Shown piece by piece: positions 40,632 through 49,134 of a DNA stretch of 64,000 bases; position 1 is the first letter of the stretch, and the number at the start of each line of letters is the position of its first letter. The stretch is taken from the NCBI RefSeq assembly GCF_041261445.1, contig NZ_JBGCCU010000001.1, positions 186,001 to 250,000 on the forward strand, read 5' to 3'. The position numbers were made by a program, and so were the translations under genes. The DNA is from Catenulispora sp. EB89. GTDB lineage: Bacteria; Actinomycetota; Actinomycetes; Streptomycetales; Catenulisporaceae. The notes below the pieces were generated by a model that did not search any database, was not told where the DNA came from, and saw only the letters and a list, made by a program, of their open reading frames with translations.

Positions 40632-41123
40632 TCAGTCCTGCACGCCGCCGGACAGCTCCCACGGCCGGGCCGTCGCGCCGAGCCGGTTCCACAGGTTGAT
40701 GATCCCGATGTGCCAGACCAGCTCGGCCAGTTCCTGCTCGGAGAAGTGCGCCGCGGCCTCGTCCCAGACCGCGTCGGACACCTCGCGGTCGGCCAGCCGG
40801 GTCACGGCCTCGGTCAGCGCAAGGGCGGCGCGCTCTCGGGCCGTGAAGTACGGGGCCTCGCGCCAGACCGCGACCAGGTTCAGGCGGCGCCAGGTGTCGC
40901 CGCCGGCCACCGCGTCGCGGGAGTGCATGTCGACGCAGTAGACGCAGCCGTTGATCTGGGAAGCGCGCAGCTTGATCATCTCGCGCAGCGGCTTCTCCAG
41001 GCTCGACTCGCCGGCGGCGCGCTCCAGGCCGTTCATCGCCTTGGCGAGCCCCGGGGCGAGTTCGTCGACGGCCAGGCGGACGGTGGGCTTCACGTATGCG
41101 GTCTCTGTCGTGTTCGTTGTCAT
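40632..41123 (-). CDS. AhpD/carboxymuconolactone decarboxylase-like protein
   Basis: 163 residues. Redox motif INGCVYCVDMH (Cys60, Cys63, His67) and the pattern WREAPYFTARERAALALTE mark an AhpD-like alkylhydroperoxidase. A TACCGT -10 (41131-41136, minus strand) lies 7 nt before ATG 41123. Divergent from a MocR regulator at 41171, with only 47 bp between starts, so the two share regulation. Paralogue of the protein at 20430-20900, but without the ECF41-type promoter. Confidence 0.92.
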   Translation of the reverse strand: MTTNTTETAYVKPTVRLAVDELAPGLAKAMNGLERAAGESSLEKPLREMIKLRASQINGCVYCVDMHSRDAVAGGDTWRRLNLVAVWREAPYFTARERAALALTEAVTRLADREVSDAVWDEAAAHFSEQELAELVWHIGIINLWNRLGATARPWELSGGVQD

Positions 41124-41170
41124 GACTATGACGGTACGCGGGGTGTGGACTGTTGTTAGGATCCAATCTG

Positions 41171-42763
41171 ATGGCTGAATATTGGTCCACTTTGGACGTC
41201 GATCTGCATCTGTCCGTCGACCCCGCGTCCGGGCGCCGGGTCGGGTTGGAGCACGCGCTGCGCGAGGCGATCCGGGACGGCCGGCTCGGCGCGGGGACGC
41301 GGCTGCCGTCGACGCGGACGCTGGCGGTGGAGCTCGGGCTGGCCCGGGGGACGGTGTCGGCGGCTTATGACCAGCTGGTCGCCGAGGGGCATCTGGTCGC
41401 GGTGCGGGGGTCGGGGACGCATGTCGCCGAGCTGGCGGGGCAGGGTGGTGCGAGCGGGCTGGTTGCTGCGCCGGGCTCGCCGCGCTCGCTGGACGCGCTT
41501 GGGGTGTCGAGCGGGCTGCGTCAGGCCGGCATGCCTGGTCAGCCCGGCATGCCTGGTGAGCCCGGCATGCCAGGTCAGCCGGGCGCGCTGGGTCTGCCGG
41601 GCGCGTGGGCCGGCGAGCAGGCACGCAGCCGGCCCAAGCCGCTCGGCAACAATCTCCTGCCGGGCTCGCCGGACCTGTCGCACTTCCCTCGCGCCGCGTG
41701 GCTGCGCGCATCCCGCCGGGCGTTGAACGCGGCCCCCAACGACGCGTTCGGCTATGGGGATCCGCGCGGCCGGGTCGAGCTGCGCCGGGCGTTGGCCGAG
41801 TACTTGGGGCGGGCGCGGGGCGTGCTCGCCGATCCGGAGCGGATCGTCATCGTCTCCGGCGCGGTGCAGGGGCTGGCGCTGCTCGGGCAGGTGCTCGGCG
41901 GGGTGGTGGCGATGGAGGATCCGTACATTCCGCTGTTCCACGAGGTGGTGCGCTCGCACGGCGCGGACGTGGTGCCGCTCCCGGTGGATGACGACGGCGC
42001 GCGCGTGGATCTGCTCGCCGGCCCCGGCTTCGACCAGGTGGGGACCGTCGTGGTCACCCCCAGTCACCAGTATCCGATCGGCTCGACGCTGCACCCGGCG
42101 CGCCGCCAGGCGCTGGTCGAGTGGGCGTGCGAGGGCCGGCGGCTGGTCGTCGAGGACGACTACGACGGCGAGTTCCGCTACGACCGGCAGCCGGTCGGCG
42201 CGGTGCAGGGCATGGCGCCCGAGCGCGTGGTCTATCTGGGCACGGCGTCCAAGACCCTGGGCCCGGGCATCCGGCTGGCGTGGATGGTGCTGCCCGGGCC
42301 CCTGGTCGGGCCGGTCACCGAGGCCAAGCGGCACGCCGACCACCAGTCCGAGGCGCTGGGCCAGCTGACGCTCGCGGAGTTCATCGCCTCGCACGACTAC
42401 GACCGGCACGTCCGCGCCGCGCGCCTGCGCTACCGCCGACGCCGCGACCTGCTGGCCGAGCGCCTGCACACCCGGGCCGGACGGCCGGCGGCGGGCTTCG
42501 CCCTCGGCGGCATCGCGGCCGGGCTGCACGCGCTGGTCCGCCTGGAGCCCGCGGGGATGACCGAGGCGGAAGTGCTCAAGCGCGCATCTGAGTTCGATCT
42601 GGAGTTGGAAGGCCTCGGCGGTCTCTGGCACACCGCCACGGCGAACACGCTAGCGAGCTCCGCCCCACGTCCGCAGGGCATCGTGGTCGGTTTCGGCAGC
42701 CCCACCGAGGCGGCGTACCCGCGCGCGCTGGACGCGTTGGTGCGGACACTTTCGTGGAGATGA
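41171..42763 (+). CDS. MocR-type regulator with collagen-like linker
   Basis: 530 residues. The GntR HTH (about 20-90, RLPSTRTLAVELGLARGTVS) and aminotransferase-like domain (about 160-530, PLP lysine in GTASKTLGPG, EDDYDGEFRYDRQPVGA) are joined by an unusually long linker. About residues 120-146 form nine consecutive Gly-X-Y triplets (GMPGQPGMPGEPGMPGQPG and on), encoded by three 18-bp repeats (41528-41581). The paralogue at 25539 lacks this. ATG 41171 follows a TAGGAT -10 (41157-41162) by 8 nt. Divergent from the AhpD-like gene, its likely target. Confidence 0.92.
   Translation: MAEYWSTLDVDLHLSVDPASGRRVGLEHALREAIRDGRLGAGTRLPSTRTLAVELGLARGTVSAAYDQLVAEGHLVAVRGSGTHVAELAGQGGASGLVAAPGSPRSLDALGVSSGLRQAGMPGQPGMPGEPGMPGQPGALGLPGAWAGEQARSRPKPLGNNLLPGSPDLSHFPRAAWLRASRRALNAAPNDAFGYGDPRGRVELRRALAEYLGRARGVLADPERIVIVSGAVQGLALLGQVLGGVVAMEDPYIPLFHEVVRSHGADVVPLPVDDDGARVDLLAGPGFDQVGTVVVTPSHQYPIGSTLHPARRQALVEWACEGRRLVVEDDYDGEFRYDRQPVGAVQGMAPERVVYLGTASKTLGPGIRLAWMVLPGPLVGPVTEAKRHADHQSEALGQLTLAEFIASHDYDRHVRAARLRYRRRRDLLAERLHTRAGRPAAGFALGGIAAGLHALVRLEPAGMTEAEVLKRASEFDLELEGLGGLWHTATANTLASSAPRPQGIVVGFGSPTEAAYPRALDALVRTLSWR
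41528..41581 (+). repeat. 18-bp coding tandem repeat (three units) in MocR linker
   Basis: Three units of GGCATGCCTGGTCAGCCC with few changes at 41528, 41546 and 41564 encode Gly-Met-Pro-Gly-(Gln/Glu)-Pro. The Gly-X-Y pattern continues for three more triplets beyond the repeat. Confidence 0.88.
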
Positions 42764-42876
42764 CTACTCATACGGTCTAATGGACATCGCACGATAGCCC
42801 GACCCGGCGTGCTGCGCAGGCGCTCCCTGCGTCACACTGGTCTCGGAACAGCACTGCCTTTTAAGAGGAGAAACCC

Positions 42877-43551
42877 GTGGACGACGTACTGCGCCGTACG
42901 CCCCTCTTCGCCACGCTCGACCAGGACGCGGCCGCGTCGCTGCGCGCCTCCATGAACGAGATCGAGCTGGCCCGAGGTGACCTCCTGTTCCACGAGGGCG
43001 ACCCCGGCGACTCGCTGTACGTGGTCCTGCGCGGCAAGATCAAGCTCGGCCGCACCAGCGGCGACGGCCGGGAGAACCTGGTCGCGGTCCTCGGCCCCGG
43101 CGAGATGTTCGGCGAGCTGTCCCTGTTCGACCCGGGCCCCCGCTCCGCCGGCGCCACCGCCCTGGTGGACTCCACCCTGCTGGGCCTGAGCTCCGACGAG
43201 CTGACCCCGTGGCTGGCCACCCGCCCCGACGTGGCCCGAGCGCTGCTCCGCGCGATCGCCCGCCGCCTGCGCCGCACGAACGACTCGATGTCCGATCTGG
43301 TGTTCTCAGACGTCCCCGGCCGCGTGGCCAAGGCCCTGCTGGACCTCTCGGCCCGCTTCGGCACCCCCGCCGAGGACGGCATCCACGTCGCCCACGACAT
43401 GACGCAGGAGGAGCTGGCGCAGCTGGTCGGCGCCTCGCGCGAGACGGTGAACAAGGCGCTGGCGGACTTCGCGGGCCGCGGCTGGCTGCGGCTGGAGGCG
43501 CGCGCTGTGGTGCTGACGAATGTGGAGAGGCTGAGTCAGCGGTCGCGGTAG
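42877..43551 (+). CDS. crp: Crp/Fnr family transcriptional regulator
   Basis: 224 residues. The cNMP-binding domain (about 10-120) has the phosphate-binding cassette GEMFGELSLFDPGPRSAGA with Arg and Ser-equivalent residues kept, then a C helix and the HTH (MTQEELAQLVGASRETVNKA). This is the core actinobacterial Crp/GlxR-type global regulator. The GTG has AAGAGGAG upstream. It opens a conserved core block (crp, ArsA pair, RidA, NUDIX, wblA, PBP) and is followed by a clear terminator. Confidence 0.93.
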   Translation: MDDVLRRTPLFATLDQDAAASLRASMNEIELARGDLLFHEGDPGDSLYVVLRGKIKLGRTSGDGRENLVAVLGPGEMFGELSLFDPGPRSAGATALVDSTLLGLSSDELTPWLATRPDVARALLRAIARRLRRTNDSMSDLVFSDVPGRVAKALLDLSARFGTPAEDGIHVAHDMTQEELAQLVGASRETVNKALADFAGRGWLRLEARAVVLTNVERLSQRSR

Positions 43552-43567
43552 TTCTGGTTTGGTTTGT

Positions 43568-43606
43568 GGCCCGGGCGCCGGATGGCGTGCCGGGCCTGAT
43601 GTTTTT
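43568..43606 (+). terminator. Rho-independent terminator after crp
   Basis: GGCCCGG (43568-43574) pairs with CCGGGCC (43590-43596), with an inner CGCC-GGAT-GGCG stem. TGATG and TTTTT (43602-43606) follow. It lies 17 bp after the crp stop, between convergent genes. Confidence 0.82.
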
Positions 43607-43668
43607 GGGGCGGGTGCCGCGCGGTCTGATGGCGTGGCCACGCTGGCGGCGTGCCGCGCAGGCGAGCG

Positions 43669-44817
43669 TCAGTTGCTCCCCGCCAGCAGCTCGCCGGCGA
43701 GCCGCAGCCCGTCCAGGTCGTGGATGTCGCCGGACTGCGCCGGGATCTCGGCCACCGCGACGTTCGGCTGCGAAGCCGTGAACCGGTCGGCCAGGCGCCG
43801 TTCGCGCGCGCTGAGTCGCATGCGCTCCGCGTGCAGGCGCAGCAGGCCGGCGGCGAGGCGGAGGTCGGGGGAGTCGGCGTCGAGTTCCTCGGCGGCGGCC
43901 AGGGCTTTCTCGGCGGACAGCTCGGGGACCGTGACGGGGTGCACGCGGTTCAGGATCAGGCCGGCCAGGGGCATGTTCTCGGCGGCCAGGCGCTCGGTGA
44001 AGTAGGCGGCCTCGCGGAGGGCGTCCGGCTCGGGGGCCGCGACGACCAGGAAGGCCGTGCCCTCGGCCTGGAGCAGCTGGTACGTCTCCTCGGCGCGTTG
44101 GCGGAAGCCGCCGAACATCGATTCCAGGGAGCCCACGAAGGTCTGGACGTCGTGCAGGAGGCCGGAGCCCAGGAGCTTGTTCAGGGCCATGGTGGCGATG
44201 GAGAAGCCGGAGGCCAGGACCTTCAGTGCGAAGCCGCCGCCGGCCTTGGCCGGGGCCATCAGCACCTTGATCAGGCGGCCGTCGAGGAAGCTGCCGAGGC
44301 GGTTCGGGGCGTCCAGGAAGTCCAGGGCCGAGCGGCTGGGCGGAGTGTCGACGATGATCAGGTCCCAGCTGCCGGTCTCGTCACCGGTGCGGCGGAGCTG
44401 CCCCAGCTTCTCCATCGCCATGTACTCCTGCGTGCCGGAGAAGCCCGCGGACAGCGACTGGTAGAACGGGTTTTCGAGGATCTGCTCGATCCGGTCCGGG
44501 TCGGCGTGGTTCTCCACGATCTCGTCGAAGGTCCGCTGCATGTCGAGCATCATCGCGAACAGGCGGCCGGAGCCCTGGACGCCCTCGACCTCGCGCGGGT
44601 TGTTGTCCAGCTCGGTCAGGCCCAGGGACTGCGCCAGGCGGCGCGCCGGGTCGATCGTCAGGACCACGACCTTGCGGCCCTGTTCGGCGGCGCGGAGGGC
44701 CAGGGCCGCGGCGGCGGTGGTCTTGCCGACGCCGCCGGAGCCGCAGCACACCACGATCGAGGTCGCCGGGTCGGTCAGCAGGCCGTCGATGTCGAGGCGC
44801 TTCGGGGTCACACTCAT
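43669..44817 (-). CDS. ArsA-like ion-pump/Get3-type ATPase (second of pair)
   Basis: 382-residue deviant-Walker P-loop ATPase: CCGSGGVGKTTAAAALALRA near residue 24, VLTIDPARRLAQSLGL (switch-like) and IVDTPPSRSALDFLDAP. No arsenite-binding Cys triad is apparent, so an arsenic role is unlikely; these paired actinobacterial proteins are of unknown client, with Get3-like targeting as one proposal. ATG 44817 overlaps the stop of the first ATPase (ATGA), so the pair is made in equal amounts and probably forms a heterodimer. Confidence 0.92.
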   Translation of the reverse strand: MSVTPKRLDIDGLLTDPATSIVVCCGSGGVGKTTAAAALALRAAEQGRKVVVLTIDPARRLAQSLGLTELDNNPREVEGVQGSGRLFAMMLDMQRTFDEIVENHADPDRIEQILENPFYQSLSAGFSGTQEYMAMEKLGQLRRTGDETGSWDLIIVDTPPSRSALDFLDAPNRLGSFLDGRLIKVLMAPAKAGGGFALKVLASGFSIATMALNKLLGSGLLHDVQTFVGSLESMFGGFRQRAEETYQLLQAEGTAFLVVAAPEPDALREAAYFTERLAAENMPLAGLILNRVHPVTVPELSAEKALAAAEELDADSPDLRLAAGLLRLHAERMRLSARERRLADRFTASQPNVAVAEIPAQSGDIHDLDGLRLAGELLAGSN

Positions 44818-45809
44818 GCGGCCTCCCCGGTCGCCGCCGCCGCGGACAGCGCCGCGGCCAGCTCGTAGAGTCCGCCGAGGTCGATGCCCCCGGCGATCAG
44901 CGGCAGCTCCACCACCGGCCGGCCGGCGGAGTCCAGCGCGCGCCGTTCGACCTCCTCCAGGCTGAGGCGTTCGGCGTGCTCGCGGCCGAGGACCGCCAGG
45001 GCGTGGGTCTCGGCGGTGTCGATGCCGTAGGGCCGGAGCAGGGCCGCGACCCGCTTCTCGGCCGCCGCGCTGACCGCCGCGCGCTTGCCGATGGCCAGGT
45101 GCGCGGTGCGGACCATGTTCACCAGGATCGCGCCGACCGGCAGGCCCGCGGCGTGCAGTTCCTCGACGCCGTCGAGGGTCTCCTGGACCGGCATGTCCTC
45201 CAGCACGGTGGTCAGGTGCACCGCGGTCTGCGGCGAGGTCAGGACCCGCATGACCGCCTCGGCCTGGTTCTTCACCGGGCCCACCCGGGCCAGCCCGGCG
45301 ACCTCGGTGTTCACGTTCAGGAAGCGGGTGATGCGGCCGGTCGGCGGGGCGTCCATCACCACGGCGTCGTAGGCGAAGGCCGCGCCGGGGCGGTCCGGGG
45401 CGGTGCGGCGGACCGCCTCGCAGGCCTTGCCGGTGAGCAGCACGTCGCGCATGCCCGGGGCCACGGTGGTCGCGAAGTCGATGGCGCCGAACTTCTTCAG
45501 CGCCTTGCCGGCCCGGCCCAGCTTGTAGAACATGTCCAGGTACTCGAGCAGCGCCTGCTCCGGGTCGATGGCCAGGGCGAACACCTCGCCGCCGCCGGGC
45601 GCGATCGCGATGCTGCGCTCCTCGTACGGCAGCGGAGCCGTGTCGAAGAGCTGCGCGATGCCCTGCCGTCCCTCGACCTCCACCAGCAGCACCCGGCCGC
45701 CGCCCTCGGCCAGCGCCAGCGCCAGCGCCGCGGCGGCCGTGGTCTTCCCGGTGCCGCCTTTTCCCGTGACGATGTGCAGGCGGCACTCCGGCGGCCAGGG
45801 TCGGCTCAT
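44814..45809 (-). CDS. ArsA-like ATPase (first of pair)
   Basis: 331 residues with deviant Walker A IVTGKGGTGKTTAAAALALA (residues about 13-32), VEGRQGIAQLF and VVMDAPPTGRITRFLNV. It is upstream of and translationally coupled to the second ATPase. The pair is conserved next to wblA in streptomycetes. Divergent from the Ser/Thr kinase at 45978. The client is unknown; no arsR or arsB neighbours support an arsenical pump. Confidence 0.92.
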   Translation of the reverse strand: MSRPWPPECRLHIVTGKGGTGKTTAAAALALALAEGGGRVLLVEVEGRQGIAQLFDTAPLPYEERSIAIAPGGGEVFALAIDPEQALLEYLDMFYKLGRAGKALKKFGAIDFATTVAPGMRDVLLTGKACEAVRRTAPDRPGAAFAYDAVVMDAPPTGRITRFLNVNTEVAGLARVGPVKNQAEAVMRVLTSPQTAVHLTTVLEDMPVQETLDGVEELHAAGLPVGAILVNMVRTAHLAIGKRAAVSAAAEKRVAALLRPYGIDTAETHALAVLGREHAERLSLEEVERRALDSAGRPVVELPLIAGGIDLGGLYELAAALSAAAATGEAA

Positions 45810-45977
45810 GGCCCCAGCCTAACCATGCGCCGGACACTCCTGGGACGGCCTACCCCTGGCGCTACTCTGGGGCCCATAAACTTACGACGCGCAGCGTCTC
45901 CTCAACGGGTGGCGGTGGGAGACGGGTGGGCGTAGGGGTGGTGCTTATCAGGGAACTTGGCCGAGGGGGGCCCACAG

Positions 45978-47510
45978 ATGAGCGACGACGTCGACACCGC
46001 ACGCCTGGCACCGCCGGAGCGCGTGATCGCGGAGCGTTATGTTCTGCGCACGGAGCTCGGCCGGGGTGGCATGGGCGTCGTGTGGCGCGCCGAGGACCGG
46101 GTGATCGGGCGGCCGGTCGCCGTGAAAGAGATGCGGCTCGGCGAGGGTGTGACCATCCCCGAGCGCGCGGTGTTCGAGCAGCGCATCCTGCGCGAGGCCC
46201 GCACCGCCGGCCGGCTGAACGACCCGGCCGTGGTGACCGTCTTCGACGTGGTCCACGACAACGGCTCCGTGTTCATCGTCATGGAGCTGGTCGAGGCACC
46301 GAACCTGGCGCAGCTGGTCCGCGCCTCCGGTCCGCTCGCCCCGCGCGCTGTCGCCGACATCGGCCGCCAGGTGCTCTCCGCGCTGGAGGCCGCGCACCAG
46401 GCCGGGATCGTGCACCGTGACGTGAAGCCGTCGAACATCATGGTCGGCGGCAACGGCCGGGCCAAGCTCACCGACTTCGGCATCGCGCAGGCCGCCGACG
46501 ACCCCACCCTGACCAAGACCGGCGCGGTCATCGGCTCCCCCGCCTACCTGGCGCCGGAGCGGCTGTCCGGCCACGAGGCGAGCCCGGCCTCCGACCTGTG
46601 GTCGCTCGGCGCGGTGCTGTACTTCGCGATCGAGGGCCGGGCCGCGTTCGAGCGCGACACCACGGCGGCCACGTTCGGCGCGGTGCTGAACGAGGTCCCG
46701 TACCTGACGAACGTGCAGGGTCCGCTGGCCGCCGCGGTGTCCGGGATGCTGGCCTCCGCGCCGGAGGGCCGGCTGACCGCTCCGCAGATCCGGACGTTGC
46801 TGGACGCGGTGGCTCCCGAGACGTCCACGCCGATCATGCCGCTGAGCACGGTCATGATCACGCCCACCGGGGCCCCGGCCACGCCGCCGGACGCGACGCG
46901 GAATCCGGCAGCCGCCCCGCCGAAGCGGTCCTGGGCCAAGATCGCCGGAACGTTCGCGGCGGCGGTGCTGGTCACCGCGGCAGTGGCCGGGTTCGCCGCA
47001 TACGGCGCGGGATCGAGCTCGGGCAAGAAGCAGGAGAAGAAGGCAGACGTCGCGCCCTCGGACGCCGTATTGGTCTACACGCTCGGCGGCCCCGGGACCG
47101 ATTTCCCCAGCTTGCCCATCGGCAGCAGCCCGGCCTGCCTGAGCGGCCCGCCCTTCGTCCCCGGCACCCCGACGTACCAGGACGCCGAGTGCAAGAGCCC
47201 GCACGATGTGGAGCTCTACTACCAGACCTCTGTCACCAATTCGTCGTTCAGCCAGTACGGCACCGACGGCAACGGCCCGATCCCCTATCCGGGCGTCTCC
47301 GAGCTGACGGCGCTGGGCAAACAGCTGTGCTGGGCCGACCGGCTGATCGCGCCGTGGGCGGATCCGGCGGGCAGCCACTATCACTACTACGCGCTCATCC
47401 CCAGCACCAACCTGTGGAACGGCAAGAATCTGCCCGCCAACTGGAGCGTCAACCAGAACATCTACTGCGTCATGACGAACACCGAAGGCCAGCTGCCCGG
47501 CGACGGCTGA
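45978..47510 (+). CDS. Membrane Ser/Thr protein kinase (Hanks type)
   Basis: 510 residues. The cytoplasmic kinase domain (about 20-270) has the Gly loop GRGGMGVV, Lys50 (VAVKEM), catalytic HRDVKPSN (Asp148) and DFG (Asp166), all intact. A Pro/Thr-rich linker leads to one transmembrane helix (about 324-350) and an extracellular domain of about 155 residues with four Cys, ending in QNIYCVMTN; this resembles septum-formation-type sensor domains. ATG 45978 has GAGGGGGG upstream. Divergent from the ArsA pair. Confidence 0.93.
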   Translation: MSDDVDTARLAPPERVIAERYVLRTELGRGGMGVVWRAEDRVIGRPVAVKEMRLGEGVTIPERAVFEQRILREARTAGRLNDPAVVTVFDVVHDNGSVFIVMELVEAPNLAQLVRASGPLAPRAVADIGRQVLSALEAAHQAGIVHRDVKPSNIMVGGNGRAKLTDFGIAQAADDPTLTKTGAVIGSPAYLAPERLSGHEASPASDLWSLGAVLYFAIEGRAAFERDTTAATFGAVLNEVPYLTNVQGPLAAAVSGMLASAPEGRLTAPQIRTLLDAVAPETSTPIMPLSTVMITPTGAPATPPDATRNPAAAPPKRSWAKIAGTFAAAVLVTAAVAGFAAYGAGSSSGKKQEKKADVAPSDAVLVYTLGGPGTDFPSLPIGSSPACLSGPPFVPGTPTYQDAECKSPHDVELYYQTSVTNSSFSQYGTDGNGPIPYPGVSELTALGKQLCWADRLIAPWADPAGSHYHYYALIPSTNLWNGKNLPANWSVNQNIYCVMTNTEGQLPGDG

Positions 47511-47536
47511 CCGGACCGGCCCCGTAGTCTTACCTC

Positions 47537-47719
47537 ATGACGCTGCGTCCAATTTACAATCAATGGGAATACGCAACTGTGCCGCTGCTGGTGCACGCCA
47601 CCAAGCAGATCCTCGACACCTGGGGCGAGGACGGCTGGGAACTCGTCCAGGTCGTCCCGGGCCCGAACCCGGACCAGCTGGTCGCCTACCTGAAGCGTCC
47701 GAAGACGACGGAGTCCTAA
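47537..47719 (+). CDS. DUF4177 family small protein
   Basis: 60 residues of the DUF4177 type (WEYATVPLLVHATKQILDTW, then GEDGWELVQVVPG). These small conserved proteins lie next to RidA/NUDIX genes in actinobacteria; function unknown. A TAGTCT -10 (47525-47530) lies 6 nt before the ATG, so it heads a leaderless transcript. RidA starts 3 bp after its stop, so they form an operon. Confidence 0.9.
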   Translation: MTLRPIYNQWEYATVPLLVHATKQILDTWGEDGWELVQVVPGPNPDQLVAYLKRPKTTES

Positions 47720-47722
47720 GAC

Positions 47723-48181
47723 ATGACCCACCCCGAAGAGAAGCTGACCGAGCTCGGCCTGAAGCTGCCGGAGGTCGCGGCCCCGGTCGCGGCCTACATC
47801 CCGGTGCTGCGCAGCGGCAACCTCGTCTACACCTCCGGCCAGCTGCCGATGGTCGAGGGCGCGCTGCCGATGGTCGGCAAGGTCGGCGCCGAGGTCAGCC
47901 CGGAGGACGCCAAGGCCCTGGCGCAGCGCTGCGCGCTGAACGCGCTGGCCGCGGTGAAGTCCGAGATCGGCGACCTGGCCAAGGTCAAGCGGGTCGTGAA
48001 GGTGGTCGGGTTCGTGGCCAGCGCCCCGGACTTCACCGGTCAGCCCGGCGTCATCAACGGCGCCTCGGAGCTGCTCGGCGCGGTCTTCGGCGAGGCCGGC
48101 CGGCACGCGCGCTCGGCGGTCGGGGTGGCGGTGCTGCCGCTGGACGCGCCGGTCGAGGTCGAGCTGACCGTCGAGGTCTGA
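47723..48181 (+). CDS. RidA family (YjgF/YER057c) deaminase
   Basis: 152 residues. [34 protein letters not shown], and [20 protein letters not shown] with the conserved Arg are characteristic. RidA hydrolyses reactive enamine/imine intermediates from PLP enzymes; this longer subfamily may have other substrates. Co-transcribed with DUF4177, and separated from the NUDIX gene by a perfect 26-bp palindrome. Confidence 0.92.
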   Translation: MTHPEEKLTELGLKLPEVAAPVAAYIPVLRSGNLVYTSGQLPMVEGALPMVGKVGAEVSPEDAKALAQRCALNALAAVKSEIGDLAKVKRVVKVVGFVASAPDFTGQPGVINGASELLGAVFGEAGRHARSAVGVAVLPLDAPVEVELTVEV

Positions 48182-48205
48182 GCCGGCGGCGGTACACGGC
48201 GGCTT

Positions 48206-48231
48206 CTGGTTCCCGCCGCGGCGGGAACCAG
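48206..48231. promoter_or_regulatory. 26-bp perfect palindrome between ridA-like and NUDIX genes
   Basis: CTGGTTCCCGCCG (48206-48218) is followed immediately by its exact complement (48219-48231) with no spacer. As RNA it would form a strong hairpin with a tight loop (terminator or processing site); as DNA it is an operator-like dyad. It lies 18 bp before the NUDIX ATG and just upstream of its AAGGAAGG ribosome site. Confidence 0.7.
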
Positions 48232-48248
48232 ACAAGGAAGGGGAACGC

Positions 48249-49118
48249 ATGTCGCAGCAAGGCGGGGATTACATAGCCCCGGCCGGCAGCCGGCTCAGCG
48301 CGCGGGTGCCGGAGGGCTGGGAGGAGCAGATCGCCGCCCACGAGCGCGGCGAGTTCACCCCGGTGGCCCCGAAGCACGCCGCGACCGTGGTGCTGCTGCG
48401 CGACCGCGCGGACGCGCCCCCGGACGTCTACCTGCTCAAGCGCGCCGCCTCGATGTCCTTCGCCGGCGGCTTCTACGCCTTCCCCGGCGGCCGGGTCGAC
48501 CCGCGCGACGCCGACGCCGAGATCGCCTGGGTCGGGCCGTCGGCCGCGGACTGGGCCCGGCGCTTCGGCAGCGACGAGGCCGAGGCCCGCGCGCTGCTGT
48601 GCGCGGCGGTCCGGGAGACCTTCGAGGAGTCCGGCGTCCTGTTCGCCGGCCCCGACGAGCACTCCGTGGTCGCCGACACCACCGACGAGGACTGGGAAGC
48701 CGACCGGCGGGCGTTGGTTTCACGGGAAACATCACTGGCCGGGTTCCTCACAAAAAGGTCGCTCGTGCTGCGCACCGACCTGCTCGGCGGCTGGTCCCGC
48801 TGGATCACCCCGGAGTTCGAGCCGCGGCGCTACGACACCGCGTTCTTCGTCTCGGCGCTGCCGGCCGGCCAGCGGACCCGGGACGTCTCGGGGGAGACCG
48901 AGTCGACCATCTGGATGCAGCCCCGACAGGCTATTGACGACCACGTCGCGGGCCGGGCCCTGATGCTCCCGCCGACCGTCACCACGCTGCGCGAGGTGCA
49001 CGGCTTCGGCACCGCCGAGGAGGCGGTGGCAGCCGCGGCGAGCCGCCCGCTGAAGCCGATCATGGCCACGGTGCGACGCCACGGCGACGGGTCCTGGCAC
49101 CTCGAATGGGAACTCTGA
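48249..49118 (+). CDS. NUDIX hydrolase
   Basis: 289 residues. The Nudix box is present with an insertion: FPGGRVDP is followed by about 35 residues before AAVRETFEESGVLF, with REtxEE catalytic residues kept. This long form matches the actinobacterial NUDIX proteins beside RidA and metallo-beta-lactamase-fold genes. Substrate probably a nucleoside diphosphate derivative or CoA. ATG preceded by AAGGAAGG. Followed 16 bp later by the metallohydrolase gene. Confidence 0.92.
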   Translation: MSQQGGDYIAPAGSRLSARVPEGWEEQIAAHERGEFTPVAPKHAATVVLLRDRADAPPDVYLLKRAASMSFAGGFYAFPGGRVDPRDADAEIAWVGPSAADWARRFGSDEAEARALLCAAVRETFEESGVLFAGPDEHSVVADTTDEDWEADRRALVSRETSLAGFLTKRSLVLRTDLLGGWSRWITPEFEPRRYDTAFFVSALPAGQRTRDVSGETESTIWMQPRQAIDDHVAGRALMLPPTVTTLREVHGFGTAEEAVAAAASRPLKPIMATVRRHGDGSWHLEWEL

Positions 49119-49134
49119 CAGAGGCGGGGCGGCG

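Noticed and set aside
41124-41170. ECF41-type promoter for the second AhpD-like gene
   Set aside because: The short region has a TACCGT -10 for a leaderless mRNA but no GTCACA-N16-NGTC arrangement.
784-42876. Mobile island with integrase or transposase
   Set aside because: No transposase, integrase, relaxase or phage gene was seen, and no clear flanking direct repeats. Accessory character rests only on gene content and order.
43669-45809. Arsenite efflux pump
   Set aside because: ArsA-like fold only: no arsenite-binding Cys cluster was recognised and there are no arsB, arsR or arsC genes nearby.
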